In this document: one piece after another, positions 24,927-37,093 of the stretch
How the letters are laid out: each line of letters begins with the position of its first letter
Numbering within the stretch: the first letter of the stretch is position 1
NCBI RefSeq assembly: GCF_030165005.1
Contig: NZ_JASNNW010000020.1
Coordinates: 62,001 to 126,000, forward strand
Reading direction: 5' to 3'
Length of the DNA: 64,000 nucleotides
Source of the DNA: Blastococcus capsensis
Lineage (GTDB): Bacteria; Actinomycetota; Actinomycetes; Mycobacteriales; Geodermatophilaceae
Made by a program: the position numbers and the translations under genes
Notes under the pieces: generated by a model
Databases searched by the model: none
The model's input: only the letters and a program-made list of their open reading frames with translations
What the model was told of the DNA's origin: nothing

Positions 24927-25535
24927 ATCACCGAGCCCCGCATCAACGACCGCATCCGTGTCCCCGAGGTCCGCCTGGTCGGTCCCGAGGGCGAGCAGGT
25001 CGGCATCGTGTCGATCGGCGAGGCGCTGCGCCTGGCACAGGACTCCGAGCTCGACCTGGTCGAGGTCGCCCCCATGGCCCGGCCGCCCGTCGCCAAGCTC
25101 ATGGACTACGGGAAGTTCAAGTACGAGTCGGCCCAGAAGGCCCGCGAGGCCCGGCGGAACCAGGCGCTCACCGTCATCAAGGAGATGCGGCTGCGCCTGA
25201 AGATCGACCCGCACGACTACGAGACCAAGAAGGGCCACGTCGAGCGCTTCCTCAGGGGCGGCGACAAGGTCAAGATCACCGTGATGTTCCGGGGCCGTGA
25301 GCAGTCGCGCCCGGAGATGGGCTACCGCCTCCTCCAGCGGCTGGCCGGCGACGTCAGCGAGCTGGGCGTCGTCGAGTCCAACCCGAAGCAGGACGGCCGG
25401 AACATGGTCATGGTGATCGCCCCGCACCGGAACGCTCAGGCCCTGCAGCAGGCGGCGCAGTCGGCCAAGGGCCGGGAGGCCAAGGCCAGCGAACAGGGCC
25501 AGGAGCAGGCGACGGAGCAGGCGCCCAGCGCCTGA
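24927..25535 (+). CDS. infC: Translation initiation factor IF-3
   Basis: 202-residue IF-3, which binds the 30S subunit and rejects non-canonical start codons. The start is ATC 24927, preceded by AAGGAGAGG and giving [20 protein letters not shown], the conserved N-terminus; the first in-frame GTG (25008) would remove 27 conserved residues. Rare ATC/ATT starts in infC allow autoregulation by IF-3 itself. The N-domain (1-75) and C-domain (85-175, [20 protein letters not shown]) are complete, followed by a Gln/Ala/Glu-rich tail. First gene of infC-rpmI-rplT. Confidence 0.95.
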   Translation: MTEPRINDRIRVPEVRLVGPEGEQVGIVSIGEALRLAQDSELDLVEVAPMARPPVAKLMDYGKFKYESAQKAREARRNQALTVIKEMRLRLKIDPHDYETKKGHVERFLRGGDKVKITVMFRGREQSRPEMGYRLLQRLAGDVSELGVVESNPKQDGRNMVMVIAPHRNAQALQQAAQSAKGREAKASEQGQEQATEQAPSA

Positions 25536-25537
25536 GG

Positions 25538-25595
25538 AAGGACCCTCCTGCCCCCCGCCACTCGCACGCTCGCGGCGGGCCCCTGCAGGAGGGCC
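25538..25595 (+). repeat. Post-stop hairpin element, copy B
   Basis: AAGGACC begins two bases after the infC TGA. The stem GG(A)CCCTCCTGC pairs with GCAGGAGGGCC with one unpaired A, and a second stem CCCGCC/GGCGGG encloses CTCGCACGCTCG. It lies within the infC-rpmI-rplT operon, so it must allow some read-through if it terminates at all. Confidence 0.78.
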
Positions 25596-25687
25596 ACGCA
25601 GGACCGCACCACCGAGACCACCGGGTGCGTGCGGCAGCCCCGTGCTGCCGCACGACCCGCATGAAGACGACCAGGACAGGCGAGGAC

Positions 25688-25882
25688 ATGCCGAAGCAGA
25701 AGACCCACAAGGGCACCGCCAAGCGGGTGCGCGTCACGGGCACCGGGAAGCTCATGCGCGAGCAGGCCAACAACCAGCACAAGTTCGAGCACAAGTCCGG
25801 GACCCGCAAGCGCCGGCTCGACCAGGACCAGGTCGTCTCCCCGGCCGACGCGAAGAACCTCAAGAAGCTCCTGGGCATCTGA
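25688..25882 (+). CDS. rpmI: 50S ribosomal protein L35
   Basis: 64-residue L35: MPKQKTHKGTAKRVRVTGTG, then HKFEHKSGTRKRRLDQDQVV and a KNLKKLLGI end. ATG 25688 follows AGGCGAGG. It is separated from infC by 152 bp containing hairpin element B and from rplT by 41 bp. Confidence 0.97.
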   Translation: MPKQKTHKGTAKRVRVTGTGKLMREQANNQHKFEHKSGTRKRRLDQDQVVSPADAKNLKKLLGI

Positions 25883-25923
25883 GCGTCCCCTCCACCGACC
25901 TCTAGAAAGACAGGAGCACTTCC

Positions 25924-26307
25924 GTGGCACGCGTGAAGCGGGCGGTCAACGCCCAGAAGAAGCGCCGGACGACCCTGGAGGCCGCCAGCGGTTACCGCGG
26001 TCAGCGGTCCCGGCTGTACCGCAAGGCCAAGGAGCAGATCCTCCACTCGGCCACCTACAACTACCGCGACCGCAAGGTGCGCAAGGGTGACTTCCGCAAG
26101 CTGTGGATCACCCGGATCAACGCCGCGGCCCGCCTGAACGACATGACCTACAACCGGTTCATGCAGGGGCTCAAGCTCGCCGGCATCGAGCTGGACCGTC
26201 GCGTGCTGGCCGAGCTGGCCGTCAACGAGCCGGCTGCCTTCGCCTCCCTGGTGGAGACCGCCCGCGCGGCCGTCGCCGCCGCTCCGGCGAACGACGCCGC
26301 CGCCTGA
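25924..26307 (+). CDS. rplT: 50S ribosomal protein L20
   Basis: 127-residue L20, an early 23S rRNA-binding assembly protein. [36 protein letters not shown] and [20 protein letters not shown] are canonical. GTG 25924 follows an AGGAG site. In some bacteria L20 represses its own operon through the leader; the long structured infC leader here would allow that, but no L20-binding mimic was identified. An Ala-rich tail ends the protein. Confidence 0.97.
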   Translation: MARVKRAVNAQKKRRTTLEAASGYRGQRSRLYRKAKEQILHSATYNYRDRKVRKGDFRKLWITRINAAARLNDMTYNRFMQGLKLAGIELDRRVLAELAVNEPAAFASLVETARAAVAAAPANDAAA

Positions 26308-26327
26308 GTGCGGTTCTCGCAGCGCAC

Positions 26328-26373
26328 CGACGCCGTCGGGTGCGGGCCTTCCCGGTCTGCCCCGACGGCGTCG
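26328..26373 (+). terminator. rplT operon terminator hairpin
   Basis: Perfect 13-bp arms CGACGCCGTCGGG and CCCGACGGCGTCG with a 20-nt loop, starting 20 bp after the rplT stop. No T run follows. Best read as the intrinsic terminator of infC-rpmI-rplT. Confidence 0.7.
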
Positions 26374-26403
26374 TCGCGTGTGCTGCTGGCCCCGACTCCC
26401 CTG

Positions 26404-26460
26404 CGAGTGCGACGAACTCGTGGCCATCACACGCTGATGACCACGACTTCGTCGCACTCG
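26404..26460. repeat. 26-bp-arm imperfect palindrome
   Basis: Arms 26404-26429 and 26435-26460 are reverse complements at 24 of 26 positions around a 5-nt loop. The left arm reads CGAGTGCGACGAACTCG onwards. It sits between the rplT terminator and the methyltransferase start and is not explained by either gene. It may be a mobile or REP-like palindrome, or a second terminator. Confidence 0.6.
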
Positions 26461-26489
26461 ACTGCCGTCGTCACGGGAGACGCGCCGCA

Positions 26490-27278
26490 GTGGAGCTGCT
26501 GACCGAGCGCTCCGGGCGCGTCGCCGCCGCGCGGAAGCTCACCCGCCGCGCCGGGCGGGACGCCGCCGGGTTGTTCCTCGCCGAGGGCAGGCAGGCCGTC
26601 GGCGAGGCGCTGGTCCGACCCGACGGCGCCCGCGAGGTCTTCGCCACCGAAGCGGCCGCCGCCGCCCACCGCGATCTGCTGGCGGGGACGACGGCGCCCG
26701 TCCGCCTGGTGACCGAGAAGGCGGCCGCCGGGCTGTCGGAGACGGTCACCCCGCAGGGGCTGGTGGCCGTCTGCACGCTGCGCGACGTCCCCGCCGATTC
26801 GCTGACGGCGGCGCCGCCGCGGCTGGCCGTGGCGCTCGCCGAACTCGCCGACCCCGGCAACGCGGGCACCGTGCTCCGGACGGCGGACGCCTGCGGGGCC
26901 GGTGCGGTCGTCTTCGGCGCGGGTTCGGCCGACCCCTACGGCGGGAAGGCGGTGCGCTCCAGCGCCGGGAGCCTGTTCCACGTCGACGTCGTCCGCGGCG
27001 CCCCCTTGGAGGACCTGCTGCCGGCGCTGCGGAGGGCCGGGGTCACCGTGCTGGCCGCCGACGGCGGGGGAGAGGCACAGCTGCCGGAACTGGCTGATGA
27101 CGGCCGGCTCGCCGGGCCGGTGCTGTGGCTCTTCGGCAACGAGGCGCGGGGAGTTCCGGCGTCGCTGGCCGCGCTGGCCGACGTGCGCGTGCGGATCCCG
27201 ATGCGCGGGCGCGCCGAGAGCCTGAACCTCGCGGCAGCCGCCGCGATCTGCCTCTACACCACCCAGCTCGCGCAGTAG
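26490..27278 (+). CDS. SpoU/TrmH family RNA 2'-O-methyltransferase
   Basis: 262-residue SPOUT methyltransferase. An N-terminal substrate-binding domain (about 1-105) is followed by the knotted domain with motif 1 LADPGNAGTVLRTADACGAG (119-138), motif 2 LWLFGNEARGVP (212-223) and motif 3 IPMRGRAESLNLAAAAA (236-252). Relatives such as TsnR and RlmB methylate 23S rRNA ribose. GTG 26490 follows GGGAGA. Its place next to rplT is common in actinobacteria, where pheS-pheT usually come next; here four other genes intervene. Confidence 0.87.
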   Translation: MELLTERSGRVAAARKLTRRAGRDAAGLFLAEGRQAVGEALVRPDGAREVFATEAAAAAHRDLLAGTTAPVRLVTEKAAAGLSETVTPQGLVAVCTLRDVPADSLTAAPPRLAVALAELADPGNAGTVLRTADACGAGAVVFGAGSADPYGGKAVRSSAGSLFHVDVVRGAPLEDLLPALRRAGVTVLAADGGGEAQLPELADDGRLAGPVLWLFGNEARGVPASLAALADVRVRIPMRGRAESLNLAAAAAICLYTTQLAQ

Positions 27279-27412
27279 CGGGCCCGGGAGTCCCGGGGGA
27301 CGGGCGGCGGGTGCCTCGAAGTGAGCTGGTCCGGTCCGGGCGGGAGGATGGGCGTCGTCGGCGGGGTGCCTGAAGGCGTCGACTACGGCCCGAGGAAGAG
27401 GTGGCTGCAACC

Positions 27413-28078
27413 GTGGAACACATGCAACGGGTCGCGGAAGCACCGGCGACTGCACCTGCGCCGACGGACGGCCGCCGTTCCCGCTGGACCGAGCACCGCC
27501 GGGCCCGTCGCGAGGACCTCGTGGGCGCGGCCGTGGAGGCCGTCCGGCTCGCCGGTTCGGAGTTCTCGGTCGACGACGTCGCGCGCAGTGCCGGGGTCTC
27601 GAAGACGGTCATCTACCGCTACTTCGGCGACAAGGACGAGCTGATCGACGCGGTGCTCGACCGCATCTCGCAGGCCGTCCTCCTGCCCCGGCTGCTCGGG
27701 GAGCTGACCGGGGACCGGGGCGACGACCGGGCGCAGCTGCGTGCGGTCATCGCCGCCTTCGTGTCGCTGATCGAGGACGAGCCGGCGCTCTACCGGTTCG
27801 CCTACGCCCAGGCCGGTCGCACCGGCCGCGCCGACCTCGTCGCGGCCACCGAGCACGCCGTCGCCACGGCGCTGGGCGGTCTGCTCACCCAGCGGCTCAC
27901 CGACGCGGAGCGGCCCGCGGACGGCGCGATGACGTGGGCGTACGGCGTCGTCGGGATGGTCCAGCTGGCCACGCACTGGTGGTCGGCGGCACGGACCGTC
28001 CCCGCCGCCGACCTGGTCGACCAGCTCACCGCGCTCGCCGACGGCGGGCTGGGCACGCTGCTACCGCCGCGGAGCTGA
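27413..28078 (+). CDS. TetR family regulator
   Basis: 221 residues from GTG 27413; GTG 27401 and ATG 27422 are in-frame alternatives, but AGGAAGAGG is best spaced for 27413. The helix-turn-helix is EFSVDDVARSAGVSKTVIYR followed by YFGDKDELIDAVLDRIS near residues 55-90. The C-terminal domain (LRAVIAAFVSLIEDEPALYR) is of the type often seen beside lipid or aldehyde metabolism genes. It has no coupled partner here; its nearest neighbours are the SpoU methyltransferase and the convergent cyclic-di-GMP gene. The ligand is unknown. Confidence 0.85.
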   Translation: MEHMQRVAEAPATAPAPTDGRRSRWTEHRRARREDLVGAAVEAVRLAGSEFSVDDVARSAGVSKTVIYRYFGDKDELIDAVLDRISQAVLLPRLLGELTGDRGDDRAQLRAVIAAFVSLIEDEPALYRFAYAQAGRTGRADLVAATEHAVATALGGLLTQRLTDAERPADGAMTWAYGVVGMVQLATHWWSAARTVPAADLVDQLTALADGGLGTLLPPRS

Positions 28079-28156
28079 CCGGGTACCGACCGCTGGCCGG
28101 GCAGGGGGAGCCCGACGCCACGAGGGCGGGAAGGGCGCAGCCAGGGACGAACCGGC

Positions 28157-32576
<4,420 letters not shown>

Positions 32577-32631
32577 ACGGTCGCGGTCCGACGAGGAAGG
32601 TCACCCCCGTGCCCGCTGGAGGAGTCGAGCA

Positions 32632-35094
32632 GTGAAGGTCCCCGTCAGCTGGCTGTCCGAGCTCGTCGACCTCCCGGCGGGCATCTCCGTCCAGGAGCTC
32701 GACGACGCCTTCGTGCGGCTCGGCTTCGAGGTGGAGGACGTCCTCCGACCCCCGGTCACCACCGGCCCGCTCGTGGTCGGCCGGGTGCTGGAGATCGAGG
32801 AACTCACCGGTTTCAAGAAGCCGATCCGCTACTGCCAGGTCGAGGTGGGGGAGGCCGAAGCTCGCGGCATCGTCTGCGGCGCCCGGAACTTCGCCGTCGG
32901 AGACCTCGTCGTGGCCGCCCTGCCCGGAGCCGTGCTGCCCGGCGACTTCGCGATCGCCGCCCGGAAGACCTACGACCACGTCTCCGACGGGATGATCTGC
33001 TCGGTCCGCGAGCTGGGCATCGGCGAGGACCACGCCGGCATCCTGGTGCTGGGGCAGGACGGCTTCGAGCCGGGCACCCCGGCGGCCGACGTGCTGGGCC
33101 TGGACGACGTCGTCTTCGACCTCGACGTCACGCCCGACCGCGGCTACGCCATGTCGATGCGCGGCATCGCCCGCGACCTGGCCGGCGTGCTCGGCGTCCC
33201 CTGGCGGGACCCCGCGGGCCTGCCGCTGCCGGACTGGTCCGGGGCGCCCGCGTGGGAGGTTGCCGTCACCGACGCCGACCGCTGCGACCGCTTCTCGATG
33301 CTGGCGCTGGAGGGTCTCGACCCGGCCGCGCCCAGCCCGTGGGCGCTGCGCCGGCGGCTCGCCCAGTGCGGGGTGCGCAGCATCTCCCTGGCCGTCGACG
33401 TCACCAACTACGTGATGCTCGAGCTGGGCCAGCCGATGCACGCCTTCGACCGCGACACCGTGACCGGGCCGATCACCGTCCGCCGGGCGACGGCGGGGGA
33501 GCGGCTGACCACCCTGGACGGCGCCGACCGCGCGCTCACCGACGACGACCTGCTGATCACCGACCGGTCCGGCCCGATCGGGCTGGCCGGGGTCATGGGC
33601 GGGGCGTCCACCGAGATCGGCGACGCGACTCGCGCGGTGCTGCTGGAGGCCGCGCACTGGGAGCAGACGGGCATCTCCCGCGGCGTCCGCCGGCACCGGC
33701 TGCCCAGCGAGGCCGGCAAGCGCTTCGAGCGTGGCACGGACCCCGAGGTGACGGTGGTGGCGCTGGCCCGCGCCGCCGCGTTGCTCGTCGAGCACGGCGG
33801 GGCGCGAGTGGCCGGGGCGCCGGTCGACGTCGACACCCGCGGCCCGCGCCCGGTCATCGCGCTCGACGCCGGGCTGCCCGGCCGGATCGCCGGGGTCGAG
33901 TACCCGCACACCCAGGTCGTCGAGGTGCTGGAGGCCATCGGCGCCGAGGTGGCCGGCGGGGGCGACGCGCTGCGGGTCACCCCGCCGCCCTGGCGGGGCG
34001 ACCTGCGCGAGTCGGCCGATCTGGTCGAAGAGGTGGTGCGGTTCCGCGGGTTCGACGAGATCCCCTCGATCCTGCCGACCGCCCCGCCCGGCCGCGGGCT
34101 CACCGAGCGGCAGCGCCGGCGGCGCAGCATCGGCCGCGCCCTCGCCGCGGCCGGCTACGTGGAGGCCCCGGCCTTCCCGTTCCTCGGCGCCGCGCAGCTC
34201 GACGCGCTGGGCCTGCCCGAGGACGACGAGCGCCGTCGGGTGAACACCGTGCGCAACCCGCTGTCGGAGGAGGCGCCGGCGCTGCGGACGACGCTGCTGC
34301 CCGGGCTGCTGGCTTCGCTGGCCCGCAACCTCGCCCGCGGGCAGCGCGACGTCGCCGTCTTCGAGCACGGGTCGGTGTTCCCCGGCGGGGAGCGCACCGC
34401 CGCCCCGCTGCCCGGTGTCGACGAGCGTCCCGACGACGCCACCCTCGCTGCCCTGCTGGGTGCGGTGCCACCGCAGCCGTGGCACGTGGCCGTGGCGCTC
34501 ACCGGACAGCGCGAGCCCCGCGGCTGGTGGGGCCCGGGCCGTCCGGCGGAGTGGGCCGACGCGGTGCAGGCCGCCCGCGTCGTGGCCGAGGCCGCCGGGG
34601 CCGAGCTCACCGTGCGCGCCGGCGACCGGGCACCGTGGCACCCGGGCCGGTGCGCCGAGCTGCTGGTCGGCGACCGGGTGATCGGGTACGCCGGCGAGCT
34701 GCACCCCCGGGTGTGCGCCGCGCTGGACCTGCCGCCACGCACGTCGGGAATGGAGCTGGACGCCGACGCGCTGCCGGCGCCGACCGTGCCGCAAGCACCC
34801 TCCATCTCCACCTTCCCGCCGGTCCTGCTCGACCTCGCCCTGGTCGTGACCGACGAGGTGCCCGCGGCCGACGTCGCAGCCGCACTCCGCGCGGGCGCCG
34901 GGGAGCTGTTGGAGTCGCTCCGGCTCTTCGACGTCTACACGGGCGCCCCTGTACCGGCGGGCTCGCGGTCGCTGGCGTACGCGCTCACGCTGCGGGCGCC
35001 GGACCGGACGCTCACCGGCGAGGAGGCGACCGCCGTGCGCGACGCCGCGCTGGCCGAGGCCGCGGCGGCCACCGGGGCGGAACTCCGTGGGTGA
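32632..35094 (+). CDS. pheT: Phenylalanyl-tRNA synthetase beta subunit (copy 1)
   Basis: 820-residue beta subunit, full length. The N-terminal tRNA-binding OB fold is at about 40-150 (VVGRVLEIEELTGF, GIVCGARNFAVGDLV), B3/B4 editing at about 210-400 (LDVTPDRGYAMSMRGIARDL precedes it), B5 at about 405-475 (HTQVVEVLEAIGAEVAGGGD), a catalytic-core-like region to about 690, and the FDX-ACB anticodon-binding fold at about 725-820 (FPPVLLDLALVVTDEVPAAD). GGAGGAG precedes GTG 32632. Its stop is followed by hairpin element C and overlaps the SDR frame by 8 bp. Confidence 0.97.
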   Translation: MKVPVSWLSELVDLPAGISVQELDDAFVRLGFEVEDVLRPPVTTGPLVVGRVLEIEELTGFKKPIRYCQVEVGEAEARGIVCGARNFAVGDLVVAALPGAVLPGDFAIAARKTYDHVSDGMICSVRELGIGEDHAGILVLGQDGFEPGTPAADVLGLDDVVFDLDVTPDRGYAMSMRGIARDLAGVLGVPWRDPAGLPLPDWSGAPAWEVAVTDADRCDRFSMLALEGLDPAAPSPWALRRRLAQCGVRSISLAVDVTNYVMLELGQPMHAFDRDTVTGPITVRRATAGERLTTLDGADRALTDDDLLITDRSGPIGLAGVMGGASTEIGDATRAVLLEAAHWEQTGISRGVRRHRLPSEAGKRFERGTDPEVTVVALARAAALLVEHGGARVAGAPVDVDTRGPRPVIALDAGLPGRIAGVEYPHTQVVEVLEAIGAEVAGGGDALRVTPPPWRGDLRESADLVEEVVRFRGFDEIPSILPTAPPGRGLTERQRRRRSIGRALAAAGYVEAPAFPFLGAAQLDALGLPEDDERRRVNTVRNPLSEEAPALRTTLLPGLLASLARNLARGQRDVAVFEHGSVFPGGERTAAPLPGVDERPDDATLAALLGAVPPQPWHVAVALTGQREPRGWWGPGRPAEWADAVQAARVVAEAAGAELTVRAGDRAPWHPGRCAELLVGDRVIGYAGELHPRVCAALDLPPRTSGMELDADALPAPTVPQAPSISTFPPVLLDLALVVTDEVPAADVAAALRAGAGELLESLRLFDVYTGAPVPAGSRSLAYALTLRAPDRTLTGEEATAVRDAALAEAAAATGAELRG

Positions 35095-35953
35095 GAAAGG
35101 ACCCCGTCCTCCCCACCCTTCGCACGCTCAGGGCGGGTCCCGGGACGGGGCCGCCCTGTCAGGTGCGGTTGCGCTGGTCACCGGCGCGTCCACCGGTATC
35201 GGGCGGCACCTGGTCGAGGGGCTGGCCGCCCGCGGCATGGCCGTGGCCGGCCTGGCCCGCACCGAGGGCCTCCTGCGGACGGCGATGGCGGAGGTCGCGG
35301 ACGCCACGGGCGGCCGCACGCTGGCCGTGGCCGCCGACGTCACCGACCGCGCGTCGGTGGAGGCGGCGGTGGGGGAGGTGCGGGAGCAGCTCGGACCGGT
35401 CGACCTGCTGGTCAACAACGCCGGGCTGATCGACGAGTACGAGGTCCCCGTCTGGGAGGCCGACCCCGACCAGTGGTGGGAGGTCGTGTCCAGCCACATC
35501 CGCGGTGCCCAGCTGACCATCCGCACGCTGGTTCCGTGGATGGTGCTGCGCAACCGGGGCCGGGTGGTGAACATCGCCAGCGGCATGAGCACCCGGGCCA
35601 ACCCGGACTACTCGGCCTACGCGGTGGCGAAGACCGGGCTGATGCGGCTCACCGAGTCGCTGGCCACCGCGCTGGAGGGTTCGGACGTGCATGCCTTCGA
35701 TGTCGCGCCGGGCGTCGTGGACACCCCGATGACCCGCTCCATGCACATGTGGCAGGGCAACACCTCCTGGACGCCGCCGGAGCGGGTCGTGGAGATCATC
35801 GCGGCGATCGCCGCCGGCGAGCTCGACGCGTGGTCGGGCCGTTTCCTCCGCGCCGGGGCCGACGATCTCGAGACACTGCGCTCGGTGGCCCCGGACGGCG
35901 CCGCCCGCCGGCTCCGCCTGCGTCCCTACGGAGACGCCGACCCGCTCGGGTGA
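35087..35953 (+). CDS. Short-chain dehydrogenase/reductase (copy 1)
   Basis: 288-residue classical SDR: VTGASTGIGR at about 31-40, NNAG near 116, and the catalytic Ser and Tyr178-x-x-x-Lys182 in YSAYAVAKTG. The only start codon before the fold is GTG 35087, inside the pheT end; residues 3-22 (EKGPRPPHPSHAQGGSRDGA) are then a translation of hairpin element C. Initiation at a non-standard codon nearer residue 24 cannot be excluded. Tight linkage to pheT suggests cotranscription. The substrate is unknown. Confidence 0.82.
   Translation: MGEKGPRPPHPSHAQGGSRDGAALSGAVALVTGASTGIGRHLVEGLAARGMAVAGLARTEGLLRTAMAEVADATGGRTLAVAADVTDRASVEAAVGEVREQLGPVDLLVNNAGLIDEYEVPVWEADPDQWWEVVSSHIRGAQLTIRTLVPWMVLRNRGRVVNIASGMSTRANPDYSAYAVAKTGLMRLTESLATALEGSDVHAFDVAPGVVDTPMTRSMHMWQGNTSWTPPERVVEIIAAIAAGELDAWSGRFLRAGADDLETLRSVAPDGAARRLRLRPYGDADPLG
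35097..35152 (+). repeat. Post-stop hairpin element, copy C
   Basis: AAGGACC begins two bases after the pheT TGA. The stem GG(A)CCCCGTCC pairs with GGACGGGGCC with one unpaired A; an inner stem CCACCCT/AGGGCGG encloses TCGCACGCTC. It overlaps the first codons of the SDR frame. Repeated at 51263-51318 in the duplication. Confidence 0.75.
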
Positions 35954-36108
35954 CGGCGGGTCAGCCCCGGGCCGCCAGTGCGACGCGTCGGGATCGTGAC
36001 CCTTGCTCCCCGATGTGCCGCCTGGCACGGTCCGAGAACCGTCGGTTTCCCCACTGCCGGGCGCACGGACAGGTCGGAACCAGCTCCACGAGGTCCGAGG
36101 TGAGGCGC

Positions 36109-36462
36109 ATGTCGTCGTCCAGGGCAGCTCAGGGGCTGATCCTCGTCTCCCTGGTGGGCGTCGTCGCCGTCTCGGGCTGGTACGGGCGCGTGGCCTGGGA
36201 GGACAGCGGCTCGTTCGCCTTCGTCCTCTTCGGCGTCCCCGCGCTGTGGGCGGCCGTCGCGCTGTGGGCGGAGCGTCCGGCCGGAACGATGGTGGCTCCC
36301 GCGGTCATCGCGGTGCTCGGGCTGGTCTCCGTCGGATGGTCGCTGGTCACGGGCCTGGGCATCGGTCCGCTCTTCGTGGTGCCGTCCTTCCTGCTGCTCC
36401 TGGCGGCCGGGCGCGCGTGGAGCGGCAGCGGGCGGAACGGCTCGCCGCCGGCGCGAACCTGA
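36109..36462 (+). CDS. Small four-TM membrane protein (copy 1)
   Basis: 117 residues with hydrophobic helices at about 8-27, 36-54, 60-80 and 84-102 and a short hydrophilic tail. GAGGTGAGG lies 6 nt before ATG 36109. No family recognised. It is separated from the SDR by 155 bp and converges on the STAS gene. Confidence 0.65.
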   Translation: MSSSRAAQGLILVSLVGVVAVSGWYGRVAWEDSGSFAFVLFGVPALWAAVALWAERPAGTMVAPAVIAVLGLVSVGWSLVTGLGIGPLFVVPSFLLLLAAGRAWSGSGRNGSPPART

Positions 36463-36501
36463 CCGACCCCGGCCGGCGTCCCGGCTGAGCCGGTCGGTGG
36501 G

Positions 36502-36837
36502 TCAGGCGACCGTCGCGAACAGCCGGGTGGCGCCGGCGATGTCGACCAGTCGGCGCACCGTCGGCGAGGGTCGCCGTAGCTCCGGCAGGCGGCCCGTCCG
36601 CCTGGCCGCCTCGGTCTCCCGGACCACCAGCCGCAGACCGCGGGCGTCCAGGAACGTCGCCGCGGAGACGTCGACCGCGACCGGCGCCCGCTCGTGGGTC
36701 TGGTTCCTGGCGTTCCAGAGCGCGACGACGACGGTGTCCACCTCGCCCTGCAGCCGGAGCACCGGCCCGGCCTCCTCGTCCACCAGGTCGATGGTGCCGT
36801 GGGGCTGCGCGGCGGCGCCCTCCTCGAGGATCTGCAC
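36502..36837 (-). CDS. STAS-domain protein without phospho-serine (copy 1)
   Basis: 111-residue STAS domain resembling anti-sigma-factor antagonists: VLRLQGEVDTVVVALWN (strand 1), PVAVDVSAATFLDARGLRLV (the switch region) and RPSPTVRRLVDIAGATRLF. Typical antagonists have Asp-Ser-Ser-Gly at the switch; here it is Asp-Ala-Arg-Gly, so the usual kinase target serine is absent. GGGAGGAG precedes GTG 36837 by 6 nt; the long upstream frame is non-coding. It is divergent from the PP2C phosphatase gene across 256 bp. Confidence 0.82.
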   Translation of the reverse strand: MQILEEGAAAQPHGTIDLVDEEAGPVLRLQGEVDTVVVALWNARNQTHERAPVAVDVSAATFLDARGLRLVVRETEAARRTGRLPELRRPSPTVRRLVDIAGATRLFATVA

Positions 36838-36940
36838 GGTGGCTCCTCCCTGCCGGGCGAGGATCGCCGGGCGCGGACGACTGTGCCTCTCGGTGCTGAC
36901 AGATTCACGAACGGTAACTGGAAGAAGCTTGAGAGGCCTG

Positions 36941-36977
36941 GGGCGGACGTGGACGGTCGGGATCACCGGCGCCATCG
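36941..36977 (+). repeat. Echo of the argC 5' end
   Basis: 37 bp matching the start of argC (38842-38878) at 34 positions. Its translation in the argC-like frame reads GRTWTVGITGAI and then DPLA and a stop. The two sites are direct repeats flanking the phosphatase gene. Also at 53107-53143 in copy 2. Confidence 0.75.
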
Positions 36978-37093
36978 ACCCGCTGGCGTGAGCGCGGCCG
37001 GACGGACGTTCCCCGGCGGCGCGAACGTCACGTACCGTTCCGCTGACGAACTGTCGGTAGGTGCGTGTCCGCGCCGGTGGGGGCGTGAGAGCG

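Noticed and set aside
24904-25200. Frame from ATG 24904 overlapping the infC start
   Set aside because: Ser/Pro/Arg-rich shadow in a different frame; AAGGAG is better placed for the ATC start of infC.
26103-26489. Upstream extension of the SpoU methyltransferase frame through rplT
   Set aside because: It runs through rplT out of frame and across two palindromes; GTG 26490 with GGGAGA gives the family length.
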